NCBI GenBank assembly: GCA_900660155.1
Contig: CABFPE010000044.1
Coordinates: 1,565,706-1,620,129, forward strand
DNA from: Hofstenia miamia
Taxonomy: Eukaryota > Xenacoelomorpha > Acoela > Hofsteniidae
Direction: 5' to 3'
Length of the DNA stretch: 54,424 nt
The notes below the pieces were generated by a model. That model was given only the letters and a program-made list of their open reading frames with translations. It was not told where the DNA came from and did no database searches. A program made the translations under genes and the position numbers. Numbering within the stretch: the stretch's first letter is position 1; each line of letters begins with the position of its first letter. This document shows positions 10,332 through 21,691 of this stretch, piece after piece.

Positions 10332-11883
10332 TTGTTGATGTCAATTTTGGTCGAGCTTATTCGAGTTCGAGTTCTTAACATTCCGAGTACTCGAAAACCC
10401 TGGTTAAGAACTCATTCGGAAAAACGGCATCACTTAATTTGTTCCAACGTAAAATGTTCCAAAATGTCCCTTTAATGTGCATTTATAGACATTTCATATT
10501 AAAGCAAAATTAACCAATGTGGTAAATTAGATATTGAATTGAAGATTCTGAGAATGGGATTAATTTAGCATTAAATTTCACGTTGATAATAAATTTGTTA
10601 GAGCTTTCGTGAACCATTGTGTTATTGTTTAGTAATCTATACTGTTTGCGGTAATAAACTTGAAATAGATCGTAACTTAAATAGCAGCTACGTTAACTTC
10701 CATTATTAATAAATTGTCTTTTAGTAGTAGTTGCGGTTTTCATTGTATTGTCAATATTAATGTGAATTTTAATTTTAGCATTTATTTATTTACTTGAAGA
10801 TTCGTAGTGTAAATAACACAGCCATACTTATGTATGGAAATAGTAGGTCAGACTCCTACCGAATCTCCGTAAACGTTAAATAATTCGGATGTTACAAACG
10901 CTGTAAATATATTTTTATAGTTACTGTTTGTTTGCATTATATGTAAGACAAAATTATTTAAATTCATATTAACAAATAAAGCGAAATTATGTTATAGACA
11001 ATATTGCTTTACTAGCGCAATTTTCGTGTTTTTCAATATTTATGGAATAATTTTTAACTGAACAAATCTACCTTATTCATATGAGATTAAATATTTCGAA
11101 TGCCACAAACTGTTGTATGATATTAATATTCATTTGCGTTCTACATGCTATTTTAACAATAAACTGTCAATTAACATTAAATTTACCTTTTAATGTTGAA
11201 ATACAATTAAGCCCGAGCATATGTCAATGAAAAACCATATAAGGTTCTTCAAGGATACACACTAGGATGGATGCATTTCCCGTCGTCAGTTTGTAATCAA
11301 TTACGATACTCTACAAGACATATTTTAAGTAGTAGTGTTCATTCATAAACAGAAACTTGATTTCGATTCCATAATTAAACAATTAGAAGATAACCGCTAA
11401 AATTAAAATGAATAACTATGAATTGTAGCTTTTCAGTGCATTATAAATTAAATTTCTTTAATTGCTTTTTATTTTCGATCGCTAACATTGTAAATCTAAA
11501 TCAGCTAACAGAGAAATTTCGTTAAATTAGCAGTAGCAACTCTCAAATCAATTTTTCTCGATCTAAATTCCAAAACCAATTTTCTCAGAAACGTCAATAT
11601 CTAATTTAACATGGTTATTAATTTTGCATTAGTATGAAATGTCCACAAATTTACGTTAAAGGGACAAATTGGAACATTTTACGTTGGAACAAATTATAGC
11701 GCACCGGAAAAACTCGGAACAGAAATCATTAAAACTCGAATTCGATCGAAAATACCGTAAAAATTAAATTATTTATTAGCTTAGGAAATTCGGAATTAAA
11801 TAAATATCGATCGAACTCGGAATTTTCTTCAAAAATTACTCGAATTCCGACCAAAAAACTCGAACTCGACTCGCAAATCCTGC
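10332..11883. mobile_element. Long inverted-repeat element with CGAGTTCGAG-rich ends
   Basis: Inverted arms of about 140 bp (10433-10570 against 11560-11700) share TTTGTTCCAACGTAAAATG, TGTCCCTTTAA and TTAAATTAGATATTGA. Outside the arms, both flanks carry TCGAGTTCGAG-type repeats, and the right end reads CTCGACTCGCAAATCCTG. Related ends occur at 10390-10402 and at 14752. The loop of about 1 kb has no reading frame but holds a tRNA-like cloverleaf. Probably a non-autonomous foldback or MITE-like element, perhaps composite. Confidence 0.6.
10798..10866 (+). other. tRNA-like cloverleaf inside inverted-repeat element
   Basis: Perfect 7-bp acceptor stem (AGATTCG/CGAATCT), D arm GTGT/ACAC with a 5-nt loop, anticodon stem CCATA/TATGG with a 6-nt loop (would read TAT), 5-nt variable region, and perfect T arm (GTAGG-TCAGACT-CCTAC). 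The conserved GG of the D loop and TTC of the T loop are absent, and the anticodon loop is one base short. The fold is too regular for chance, but the missing invariant bases argue against a working nuclear tRNA. Confidence 0.45.
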
Positions 11884-12640
11884 AACTGACTAACTGCATT
11901 CTTGCAAATTTGTTAAACTTATAAAACTAGTTTCGTTTCGTGGGTGCTAGCTAAGTATGGCTAAGTGACAAAGTGTTCTAAAAATCAAGTTCTTCTTAAG
12001 TACACTATATTGTATAAGTTAGTTTATACTTACAATATATATTTCTATTTAAATGTGTTCTAAAATAAACTTCATTTCACTGTTGGTACAAAATTAAGAT
12101 ATTTTTGTGATCAATCTAGAATGCATATTCCATCAATTTAAGGTTACTGATTTCCAATATCACTTCCATTCTGGATAATATTTCAAAATTTCGTTAGAAA
12201 GGGCTGTTTCATAAATAATGTTAATTATAACGTTGGAGGCAGAATTTTTTTACAGAGAAACGAAATGAATATATTTTATATTGAAATTGCAAAAGCACTT
12301 CTGCTAGCATTGATGAAATGCTTTTTGCTGTCATGTCACTGCTCAAATCATCTCATTTTTAGATAAGCTTTTCTTAATGTCAAATACCTCAAATTTGAAC
12401 CAGATAGGCTCATTCAAATGACATCCAACATAATGTTGCAGTAGTAGAAACTTTTGTTGAAATATATACACAAAAATGCCCAGTCTTACACAATCAAGTA
12501 TATAAAAACTTAAAAATTTAGCACCTTAGTGACATGGGATGAAGTGAGATTTAAGGTTCTCAAGAATGTGCAAGTCATAGCCATTTTTTCAGATAGCAAA
12601 TGGTGTAGTATATGATTCTTACTTTCTCAGCTTCTAAAAA
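11884..12640. other. No gene recognised
   Basis: AT-rich non-coding DNA between the inverted-repeat element and a decayed LINE. The right part may be LINE 3' untranslated sequence, but I cannot align it to anything. Confidence 0.35.
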
Positions 12641-14110
12641 AACTTTTCTTCAATACTTGCTTTTTCCGTGATTGGAGTATCCACCAGGGTAGAAAATATC
12701 TCAATTGCTCGCTTTCTTACTCTCTAATGAGTGGTTCAAATACTTCGGTAATTACATACGTACGAAGCTGATATGCAAATTCCAAGAAAGGATAGTTTAT
12801 TGCTGCGTAGAGGACTAATAGATTCGTTGGACCCAATGTTTTTCCCTATTGTTAGAATTTTGGGTTGCTCCACATTTAGAACGCTTCCATTTCTCTGAAA
12901 CCAATTTGTAATATTATATTATTCCTTGTTATATTTAGATTTTTCAGGTTTCACAACAAAAGCCATTACGATTATATTATCAGCATACTTTACAGTCCGA
13001 TTTGCAGTTTTCCAAAGATTATTTAGAATGATAAATTGATAAATAGTTTTGCATCCATGTCACTAAGTTATAAAAGGTGCTGTAGTGATATTTGTATGCA
13101 ATTCGTCATCAACTTTACATAAGACGGGTGTTATTGACTCATTTGCAAATTTTCCATCAATTTGCTGTGAATAAAAATAGTGACACCGGTCTGTAAGATT
13201 TCATATCAGATTTTAGAAAGGAATTGACTTATGCCAGTTTTCACTGGCTTCTCATGGACAGAGCAGTTATGTGGCACAGAGGCTCACATAGATACAAAGC
13301 ACCTTCCTTGTACAAACGTATCAGTATACCATCACTTTCCGTAATTTTTCTATGGTCCAAGCTATTTAACCTTTTTACTTCTTTCATATTCCTCCACAAA
13401 ATGATACCACTCGAGTATATTTTAACAGCTTTCCAAATTTATGAGCTATTTTTATTAATCGCAATAATTGGGTTCCATCACAAATAACTGTGCAATATTG
13501 TTCAAGTCTTTCAGTATATTATTTGACTAATTAAATGCTGCTAGCAGATCATTTTTCTTGTTTCCCTTTTATATTGTTAGCAATACTCCACAGTTGCTTA
13601 CTAACAGTTTTTGCTTTTGACTAATGTTGCTTTGAATTTTTTGTCAATGTTTTCAGCAGCATATTAGTTTTTTTAACAGTTTTGGGTCGTTTGCATCAGC
13701 AATTTAATGACAGGGATACACTTCGGTTAGATAAACCCAGGAAGTAGGAATGTTGTCCATAGCTGTTCTTAGATAACCATACATTTTTGAAACTTTTTCA
13801 TTATTGCCTTCAAGGTAATTCAAGCAGGAAAAGTATATATGACTTAGCGATTCAAGAAATCCATTTATGTGACTCTTCTGCAAATTTTAATGGATACATA
13901 GCTCTTGTTCTTTTTCATATAGCATACCTTGCGTGTGATTTTCCGAAAAGACTCATCAGCATCACTTCCGCATAATACTCGCAAATTGATTCAGATATTA
14001 GCAGCATATCTGCGACCGCCTTTTATGTGTTGATTTTATTTTGTGGTCCATAAGTCCCAAATGCTTGTGAAATTGGCATTAAAATCGCCTGTATATAAAA
14101 TTGTATTAAT
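12640..14110 (-). pseudogene. LINE remnant with endonuclease and reverse transcriptase
   Basis: Decayed non-LTR retrotransposon read on the minus strand. An AP-endonuclease motif (TGDFNANF) lies at about 14069-14090. A linker follows, then the RT entry motif SYRPVSL at 13179-13199 and the catalytic box as YADN at 12976-12987 where YADD is usual, then a NWFQRNGSVLNVEQPKIL block and FLGICI. Many stops and frameshifts break it. The order EN then RT fits a Jockey/CR1/L2-like LINE; I cannot decide which. It is inactive. Confidence 0.75.
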
Positions 14111-14234
14111 TGCCATCTCATCTATCAAAAGTATTAATCAGGAAGTCATGAACTCTCAAATTTTCATTTGTATTCAAATGCTGCGGTGTGACAAAGTGAC
14201 AATTTCTGAAACTTAATTGTGTCAAGAATACGTT

Positions 14235-14452
14235 CTATATCAATTCTCTTTGACACGCCCATTTCATTCCTCGCCCTCGTGCTTCAAGAAATCTCTGCTG
14301 TCTTTCTTTATTTCTGATCGGTTCTTTCGCTTTTCTTAGTCATCCGTCTGCTGTGATCTTCCTTGTTGAGGAAAAATCTGATTTTTATTTATTTGTATTG
14401 TTTTGCCTTCACTTGCCTAATAGTCTTTTACTATTGTTATTTTTATTATTAT
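14235..14452 (+). mobile_element. LINE 3' end, second copy
   Basis: GCTTCAAGAAATCTCTGCTGTCTTTC (from 14282) matches GCTTCAAGAAATCTTTGATGTCTTTC at about 19854, and both copies end in a short ATT repeat (14435-14452 here). It is a short 5'-truncated copy of the same LINE family. Confidence 0.55.
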
Positions 14453-14751
14453 TGAGAACATGTGCACTCCGGAGTGATTTATTTGCTTTAATTTATAAAA
14501 AAAACATTTTTTTAAATAAACTGTCAGATTTAATAATCAAGCACTTTATATGATTCTTGAGCAAGGTTTTAATATCTATTACTTTAGTTTATTTAGTTCA
14601 ATTTTGTCAACTAACTAAACCTAATATGTCGTTTGCTAATTATTATACACTAATTTTTTGTAGAATTGCAAAAATTTCAGTTTTATTAAAATAAATTTTG
14701 CACATCATTAATCAGATATTGTTATTCTGTTTTAGAAATAATTTACGTCAG

Positions 14752-14952
14752 GGTTTTCGAGTCGAGTTCGAGTTTTACGTTTCGAGTTCGAGTAATTTTT
14801 TAAAGAAACTTGTTTGATCGAGTTTTTAGGCTAAAAAACATTTATTTTACAAAAATCCCGATTGATTAAGAGATTGAAATTTAAAATAATTTAATTTTTA
14901 AGGTATTTTCTAGTGGATTTTCGATCGAGTTTACGTTAGAACAGGAAATGTG
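14752..14952 (+). repeat. Terminus related to the CGAGTTCGAG element
   Basis: Begins CAGGGTTTTCGAGTCGAG and repeats the CGAGTTCGAG word, like the ends of the 10.3-11.9 kb element in opposite orientation, and includes TCGATCGAGTTTACGTT. It is a solitary end, so probably a truncated copy. Confidence 0.5.
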
Positions 14953-16256
14953 TAAATTTTTTAGCAAAGCAAGAATTCTAAAATTTATAATTCAAACATT
15001 TTTAATGAAAATTTCACTTTGGCTATTTTGGCAAGAGATGTAGTAAATTAGAAGTATTAAGAATTTCGTTAATATAGTACAAGGTTAGGATCAAAATTTT
15101 AGAATTTGTGTCTTAATCTTTACAACAATTAGTTTTTAAATTTAATACTCTTTTAAATGTTATGATCATTTTTCATTAAATATGATGCTTATATCGCTTA
15201 TGTTTTTAAATTGATATTCTTTGATGCAGCCCTTTTTCAATAATGATCTCACAATAAATTGAGATTTTGCGAACTCAACTTATTGCTTAAACAGTGCTTG
15301 GTTTCCTGCGCAGTGATAACCCGCATTCCAATGTTTTTAATAGTATGGAGTAATCAATATAGATTGTTCATAGCGTGGAAATACACTCGTTTTTTTTAGA
15401 ATTACATAAATAATGATTCTTAATGGATCAAACAATATATTCCTAAAACATTCTTACATGATTTCAGCAGTTCAAATAGTATTTATAAGAGCGAATCGGA
15501 AATATCATATGTTGAACTTGAACGGTCAAAACTTAAGAACGTTAGAATAGGTGAAAAATATTGTTGGTGTAATACACGCAAAAACCGGAAATTTACGAGC
15601 ATCTCTTTATATGAGATATTCAGAAATCTCTGAATTCATATTTTAAGCACATTGTTAAATAATTCTAAAACGTTGAGCATTTTGAGCGCCTTGTGAATGA
15701 AATCTTATTAGACAAGTGAAAATTCGGAAAAATTTGCGTTTAAAGTTGGAGCACAGAAAATTTTAATTTTTCACAAATTTAATTATTCAAGAAATTACAA
15801 ACAAATTGTTTAAATATCAAATAATTTATAACTTATAAGTTTCTGCATATTCCAATAACTTATTCAAAAATGTTGCATTATGAGCAATATTTCTTGGCTC
15901 AATCTTTCTCCACCGGCGAGATGTTTTTGTAATTTTTTCATAGATATTCATAATGAAATAACTCAAATATAAAGTCGTTGTACTATTTTGCCAACTAAAA
16001 TCGTTCGTTTATCATACCCTTCCCAACCTTTGTGTAAAACTAAATAAATGACTAAATTTGTTCATGAGGCATACCAAATCAACAACAACAAAAGTTTTTC
16101 GTTCAGACGACAAAAATTGGTGATAAAAATTGTTCGGGTGACAAAAGTTCTTCGTGTAGCATGGGCTTTAGTCAATATTGCGAGGTTTTACCCGAACATT
16201 TACCAATCACCTAATTCAAATATACGAATTGAAAAGAGTTTACTATTTTGAAGAAA
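14953..16256. other. No gene recognised
   Basis: AT-rich non-coding DNA. The longest frame (16048-16251, + strand, 67 codons, rich in Lys, Asn and Arg) has no splice context or recognisable motif and I do not call it. Confidence 0.35.
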
Positions 16257-17211
16257 TTGAATAAGAAAATTTTTGTAAATTGTGACCCTGTACAAAGGGA
16301 CAGCTTTAATTCCCATCAATTTCAAAAAACAGTATATAATTACAATGGAATTAATTAGAATATGCAAACAATTAAGAATTTATATTAACAATTAACAAAC
16401 CCTGGAGTACTCTGAACTACTTAATTGTGTAAGTAACATAGAAAATGCCAGCCAACTTGCTGAATATGAGAGAGGTGTATTACAACACTGAAAATGAAAG
16501 TAAAAGCACAAGAGAAATTGCAAAAATTCAATGATTTATGGCACCAACTATGTTACAAAATCCTACAAATATAACAGACCCAAGATTCCGCAAGCTTGTG
16601 CGTGCATGTGGAAGTGGAAATTCCTGTGGCAACAAATTGAAAACTGAGTTTCAACTTAATGTTTTGCGTAGTACAATTCGTCAAACTCTTTGAAATATGT
16701 AAAGAGAAGCAAATTGTCAAAGCTTACCAATGCAAATGTGGAATTCCCTTAACCCTTGTACTATATTTCTATTGTTAGATGCGATAAAATTGCCTTGATG
16801 GGTCAGACGGCAATATGAATCATTTTTCAGGCGTCAGGACGGTGGTTGGAGGTGTGATGGGCTACGGGAGTATTTTCAGTCCTAGCAAAAACTGAATTAC
16901 ATTTCCTTGATGAAACGCAAGACTCCGAATGTTACGTATTTACGTTAAGATAATATTTCCTAACTGTACTGACTTTGTATTTTTTTTACTTGAATCCAAT
17001 TGAAAATCTTTGGTATAACCTTGCAAAATGTGTATATGCTGATGGTAAGCAATTTAAATTTGTTGAGAAGCCGAAGTTAAACATTTTGGAGGAGTGGAAG
17101 AAAATATCCACAAAATACAGATGCATTTTTAAGATAGTTTAAATCAGTTGCATTCTATAATCTTTTGCACAGGGTCAATTTACAAAAAATATGTATTGGC
17201 TTCTTACTCAA
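16257..17211 (+). pseudogene. Tc1-like transposon relic (DDE transposase, inactive)
   Basis: Inverted ends are visible: TTGAATAAGAAAATTTTTG on the left and, reversed, TTGAGTAAGAAG...TTTTTTGTAAATTGACCCTG on the right. Between them the + strand retains scattered Tc1/Tc3-type transposase motifs: a helix-turn-helix start (NESKSTREIAKI near 16490), STIRQTL, and the late catalytic region LNPIENLWYNLA followed by VYADGKQF (about 16993-17065). Many stops and indels intervene and the first catalytic block is lost. Confidence 0.75.
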
Positions 17212-17764
17212 TTTTGTTTGCAAGCAGTATCATCAACATCTTTATAAGGAAGTTTTTATAATACTCTATTTTTGCTTAAATTAATTTGCAACTTCTACGA
17301 AAGGCAATTAATTTTAATTGGTCCGCACACATATTGCAGCGATAGATTATCAAAAGTTCATAAACCAATACATCAGACTAACGGCAAATATCTGGTGGAA
17401 TTTCGGTTTTATGGTTAACATTAATTGTGTTCTATGTCTTGTGCAACTTTATGTGATAATTATTTTCTGTCAATAAATTTATGATGCTTGACTTGTATTA
17501 ATATTTTTTGTGCATAATCATCTGGCAAAACATCCAAAATGATATTTTAGCAATGGTGCTTCGTTAAATAAACTATGCTTCACAACGACAATGACAACGA
17601 AAAGCAATTAAAGTAAATTAATTAATTAATCATTGCGTTGCGCGTAAAGGAATTTTGCCTCCCTGTGAGGTTGCTTAGGCACTTTTACTAAAGTACATAA
17701 GTAGCAATATTTATACAGATTTATACAGAATAGATAATGTAATTCTTTTTCTATCCGTTTTAAC
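17212..17764. other. No gene recognised
   Basis: AT-rich non-coding DNA with a short ATTAATTAATTAATTAAT-like run near 17618. Nothing further seen. Confidence 0.35.
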
Positions 17765-17950
17765 CCTATTCTTCACCTATTCTTCACAATGGGGGGATAA
17801 ATCCCCCTCCATGTAAATTTTTATTAATAACTTTTTTTAATTTAAATTTGAGAGATTGGCTGAACTTTTCATTGCATTAAATTTAGTTTTACACATTCTG
17901 TGAAAATTTTAGGGCGACTGCTTTTTTGTCCAATTCCCTTGTTCTGTCGA
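17765..17950 (+). mobile_element. Poly-G-tipped element, partial copy
   Basis: AACCCTATTCTTC then GGGGGGATAAATCCCCC, followed by text that tracks 53761-53880: AACTTTTTTTA, a GTGAA block, GAAAATTTT, then a pyrimidine block ending TTCCC. A diverged left end of the element that starts at 53729. Confidence 0.5.
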
Positions 17951-19470
17951 TTTATAATGTTAATATCATCAATTTCTAGAAGATGTATACATAGTAGAGC
18001 AGTAGCATAACGTTTAGTCACTGAATATATTTACAAGCGTTTACAATAATATACATTTAACAGTGTTTACACTTCCCCTCAATTTGTTCTCTTTGAATCT
18101 GATTTGGACCATAGTTCTTGCCAACGTTGTTTACGTTGTTTAAAAAATCTTAAAAATCACGTTGTTTAAATATTTCGAGTAAGCTAAGAAAAAAAACTTA
18201 TTACTTGCCACATTTATTATTTCAATATCGTGTATTCATTAGAATATTCAAAAGTGTTTACAATGCTTCTTTCAACTTCGTCATTGTCCGAGTTGCTCAT
18301 CCCCCAGACCCCCAACCCCCACCCTACTCCGCCAACTGCACCACCGTTGGAACCGGTTGGGTTCGACCTACGGGTTGGGTCAAGATATTTGAACCATTAA
18401 AATGGTTTAGGTTTTTTAAGGACAAATCGACGCAGTGAAATCAATTATTGTTCTCAGGGAAGTGATGAACAACAATTTATATTAATGAATTTGTACGACA
18501 ATCTGTTTCTTTATTAACTAAATTGTTTTTTAAATATATTCATCTCTGTACTCATACATAAGATACTACAAAACTCAGTTGGGAGCTAATCAATTTTGGA
18601 AAGTAAGATATATTTCACATCGGTTGTATACAGTTCAGGTTGATATCCGTAAAACCCACACAGATCGCCCGGCCGGATGTTGTTCTACGTTGCTTAAAAA
18701 TTCACTGAATATCTCATTGTTTCACGTTCTTTAAATCCACGTTACCACAAACTAATAGTTTTGTTGATTCACCGGCTTGCATTTCTTTCATTTGCAGCTA
18801 GTTTTACTGACTGTGGTCACTATTAAAAAATTCTCGCGCAAATGTGCTACTTGCTCCAATTTATCTTTATCGCTGTATGATCATTGGATTTTCAGTTAGA
18901 AGTTTTGCCTCAAATTGTCACTATACGCATGTAGCATGAATGTCATGACACTTTTAAAAATATTTATTAACATTAATGCTTCTTTTAGGCTTAAAGCTAT
19001 TGTCATATATCCGGCTTGTTGATAATACATCCGTTTTCTGTTTTGATTATTTCCATGCCATCTTAGGCAGGTCATTGAAATGCAGCTTTTATCCTTACTC
19101 CTGATTCTTCTATCACATTGTCATTAACCTGATTTGTATCTGTGAAGCGTTTTTTTTAAACCATCCGAATAATGACTGTGTCTAATTCCATAATCAGAAG
19201 TATGAGTATCACACAAATGTTTAAGGGCTGAAACAATTTTGTAAAATAGTTTTCAGTGAATATATTGTCGGTCTGGTTATATTTGAAATACATTGGGGCT
19301 TCCCAAATGTTTGCGATACTCATTTTCGTTACAGATTTTATCCGTGAGTGTGGGTACATTAATTTTTCTTGTTTCACCCAAATTCCATTTGATAATCATA
19401 CATGTCCTCAATGTACTTCTGTTGATTGAAAAATACGTTATCTTTTGTAAATCTGATTTAAATACTAACG
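17951..19470. other. No gene recognised
   Basis: Non-coding. A C-rich then GGGTTGGG-rich patch at 18296-18385 resembles the ends of some hAT elements, but I find no partner end. The reading frame across that patch is low-complexity and not called. Confidence 0.35.
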
Positions 19471-19479
19471 AAAAACCTC

Positions 19480-20018
19480 TAGATTTCCTCTTTATTGGAT
19501 TTCAATTTGCTAATTCCTCACTCTTCGCCCTCTTCCGCAATGCTCCGTTTAATTCCACGGCTGCTGTGAATTTCTCTTTGTTTAATTCCATTCCTCGCTC
19601 CATTCTTCTCTATGCTTCTTCCTGTTGGTGACCTTCTCGTTCCTTGTTCCACTCTATGGAATGCTTCCAGAAGCGGGCTTTCAAATAGATCTCTCCCTTG
19701 CCATACAAAGACGCCCTTCTCAAATTCTCCACTCTGCCACTGTCACTCTACTTTCATGCCTGTGATCTCCTCTTGTTTAATCGCTTGCTCACTCGCAAAT
19801 TGGACCTTGATCCTTTTGATTTCATTAAGTTCTCCAATTTCCTTTCCACCGAGCTTCAAGAAATCTTTGATGTCTTTCCTTTTTGCTGAACCCTTCTCCA
19901 AGTTCGCCTACTCTTCCATCTGCTCCTCCTTTATCTCTTTTGACTGTCCTCGCTGCCATAAAACTTGAATTGTTTCTATATTTTTGTACTGTCTGTCTTC
20001 AGCGACTAAATAAAATCA
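19480..20018 (+). pseudogene. LINE 3' end: reverse-transcriptase C-terminal part
   Basis: Carboxy-terminal region of a non-LTR retrotransposon polyprotein plus its 3' untranslated tail. The + strand reads LLYASSCW, a QKRAFK block, then YKDALLKFSTLPLSLYFHAC and DLLLFNRLLTRKLDLDPFDF, the layout at the end of many CR1/Jockey-like RT proteins. Stops interrupt it near 19628 and 19689 and it closes at 19887. The tail runs into an ATT microsatellite, typical of these 3' ends. A second 3' end is at 14235-14452. Confidence 0.7.
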
Positions 20019-20019
20019 T

Positions 20020-20090
<71 letters not shown>

Positions 20091-20092
20091 TA
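20019..20092 (+). repeat. (ATT)n microsatellite
   Basis: About 23 units of ATT/TTA at the end of the LINE tail. It produces artificial poly-Tyr or poly-Asn frames on the two strands. Confidence 0.95.
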
Positions 20093-20710
20093 TTATATTA
20101 TTTGACTGTTTGGAAAAAAATTTCATAATGCTTGATTTTGATTTAGTAAGGAATACTGTGTCATCTACACAGACGAGTGCATAAATATTTTCTTTTAAAT
20201 TGTGATGCAAACATGAATCGATTTTGGATTGTTTGAATTCGCAATTGAGGTACATCTTGTGAAGATGAATGTTCTAGCCTCTCCCAGCTTGTTTTTATTC
20301 ATGCAAACTCCATATTAGCAAATTGACTTTTGTCCCCTCCCTTCTGATCTTTCATCAGGCAGTTCTACATATATCCCCCTCCCCCCTCTTTAATTGTCAG
20401 TTTACAAATGTTGTTTTCATAACTTGCTGTTCTACGCAATTGCCCAGGGTGCTCTTATTAATTCACACTTTATATTTGGCTGTAGTATTTAGCATTTGTA
20501 CCGTTCATTTTTTCTACAAATTTTCATGTATTTCAAATATACTATCTACACATGGAGTATATGTACTGCCCTGCACAATCGCTGCCTAATTCCAGGTTGC
20601 AAATATGGAATCTGCAAATTGAATATTTAATGTATTTTGTTTGAATTGAATATTTGATTTCATTCAAATAAGACTTTCTAAATAGACATTTCTCTTCTCA
20701 CCCACAACAG
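20093..20710. other. No gene recognised
   Basis: Non-coding. An 88-codon hydrophobic frame at 20323-20589 is pyrimidine-driven and has no supporting signal. The end (20690-20710) is a pyrimidine-rich acceptor-like tract ending CCCACAACAG. Confidence 0.3.
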
Positions 20711-20817
20711 GTCAATTTGCAGTTGGTATGGGAATTCTCTGCTTAATAATTTATACATTGGGACTGCATGGAACAAGTGTAACAAGATGGTTGGAGCATT
20801 GGCAATATATTTTCTAA
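20711..20817 (+). other. Possible terminal exon, membrane segment
   Basis: After a good acceptor (CTCACCCACAACAG) the + strand reads GQFAVGMGILCLIIYTLGL, a membrane-like helix, then HGTSVTRWLEHWQYIF and TAA at 20815-20817. That is a short hydrophobic C-terminus after a clean splice site. I cannot find a convincing upstream exon. It could be the last exon of an unseen gene or chance. Confidence 0.25.
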
Positions 20818-20833
20818 AGACTGCGACATTGAG

Positions 20834-21005
20834 CAGGGGCGTACGTAGTATTCTCTGACGGGGGAAATCTTAGTCATGACCAAAAGTGCTGCGAAGCCCC
20901 TTGAAAAATTTTGAAAATATTGAGAAAAAAGAACCTAAAATGCAAAATCACTTTTAAAAACCTGAGGGAAGGACATTCCACCATGCCCCCTTGCGTACGC
21001 CGCTG
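20834..21005. mobile_element. hAT-type MITE with perfect 8-bp target duplication
   Basis: A 172-bp element bounded by inverted ends CAGGGGCGTACGTAG and, reversed, CAGCGGCGTACGCAAG. The 8-bp word ACATTGAG flanks it on both sides (20826-20833 and 21006-21013). TIRs with an 8-bp duplication indicate the hAT superfamily. Non-coding and apparently recent. Confidence 0.85.
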
Positions 21006-21691
21006 ACATTGAGCGTCATCAATCACAATCACTAAGCCTTCCAATCTCTTGCCTAAATTTCACATTTGTGGAAACGATATTATATGCACTAACTTTAATT
21101 TCTCAAATCGTTGTAATTCAGTGATCCACTTATTGAGGGGGTTGCCGTGAATGCGCCTCTCTTTGAATCTATTTAATTAGTAATTGCTTCAATTATGTAA
21201 ACTATTGTACCATTTGAAGCAGGACGCGTCGTCACTGCACGGTGACCAACCTCGGATCTTTTAAAATGTAGGTCGCGAATTTAGACGGATTTTTTATTAA
21301 ATGGAGTTTGATTATGGTATTGTCCTTCTTTTTTTCATTGTGTCATGCTGTGTAGTTTCAATTGATTGCGACAAATATCGCATCTATGTTTCAAACACGT
21401 TTAAACTTATAAAATTAATTGCTTGATAATTTAATGTGTTCTGGAACAAAATATGCATAAAAAATTAGTCATAAATCATAAGTTATTCTCTAAAACTAGG
21501 ACATTGTCTACTCAGAAGAAATTTTGCAAGCTGTTACTTGTCTAGAATTCCCTCAAATTTTCTGTTTATGTTCGCTATAGCATACATGTTAATCAAGTAA
21601 TTTGCATATTTTTGAATTCAAATCTACTCATGTTAGAATTAATTATACTTTGATCAAATTTTTTTGTATTTATTTTATTTCTTGTTTAGTA
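21006..21691 (+). other. Upstream region and 5' intron of the DNAAF6 gene
   Basis: No coding frame. The stretch before the start codon ends in a pyrimidine tract and TTTCTTGTTTAG (to 21689), so the first coding exon follows an intron and the 5' non-coding exon and promoter lie upstream. A CpG-bearing patch at 21221-21255 contains the inverted repeat GTCAC-TGCACG-GTGAC. It loosely resembles an RFX X-box, but the half-site spacing is off. Confidence 0.35.

Noticed and set aside
7373..10866. Functional nuclear tRNA genes at 7373 and 10798
   Set aside because: Both lack invariant loop bases or a proper anticodon arm; better explained as tRNA-derived relics.
18205..18438. 77-codon frame with Pro-rich centre
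   Set aside because: Covers a C-rich/G-rich patch with no splice signals or homology; probably part of a DNA-element end.
19883..20255. Poly-Tyr and poly-Asn frames on the two strands
   Set aside because: Produced by the ATT microsatellite.
3621..20817. Plus-strand two-exon gene joining 3621-3797 to 20711-20817 (phases 1 and 1 match)
   Set aside because: The 17-kb intron would cross many elements, and the 3.6-3.8 kb block reads more like protein on the minus strand. One phase match is weak evidence.
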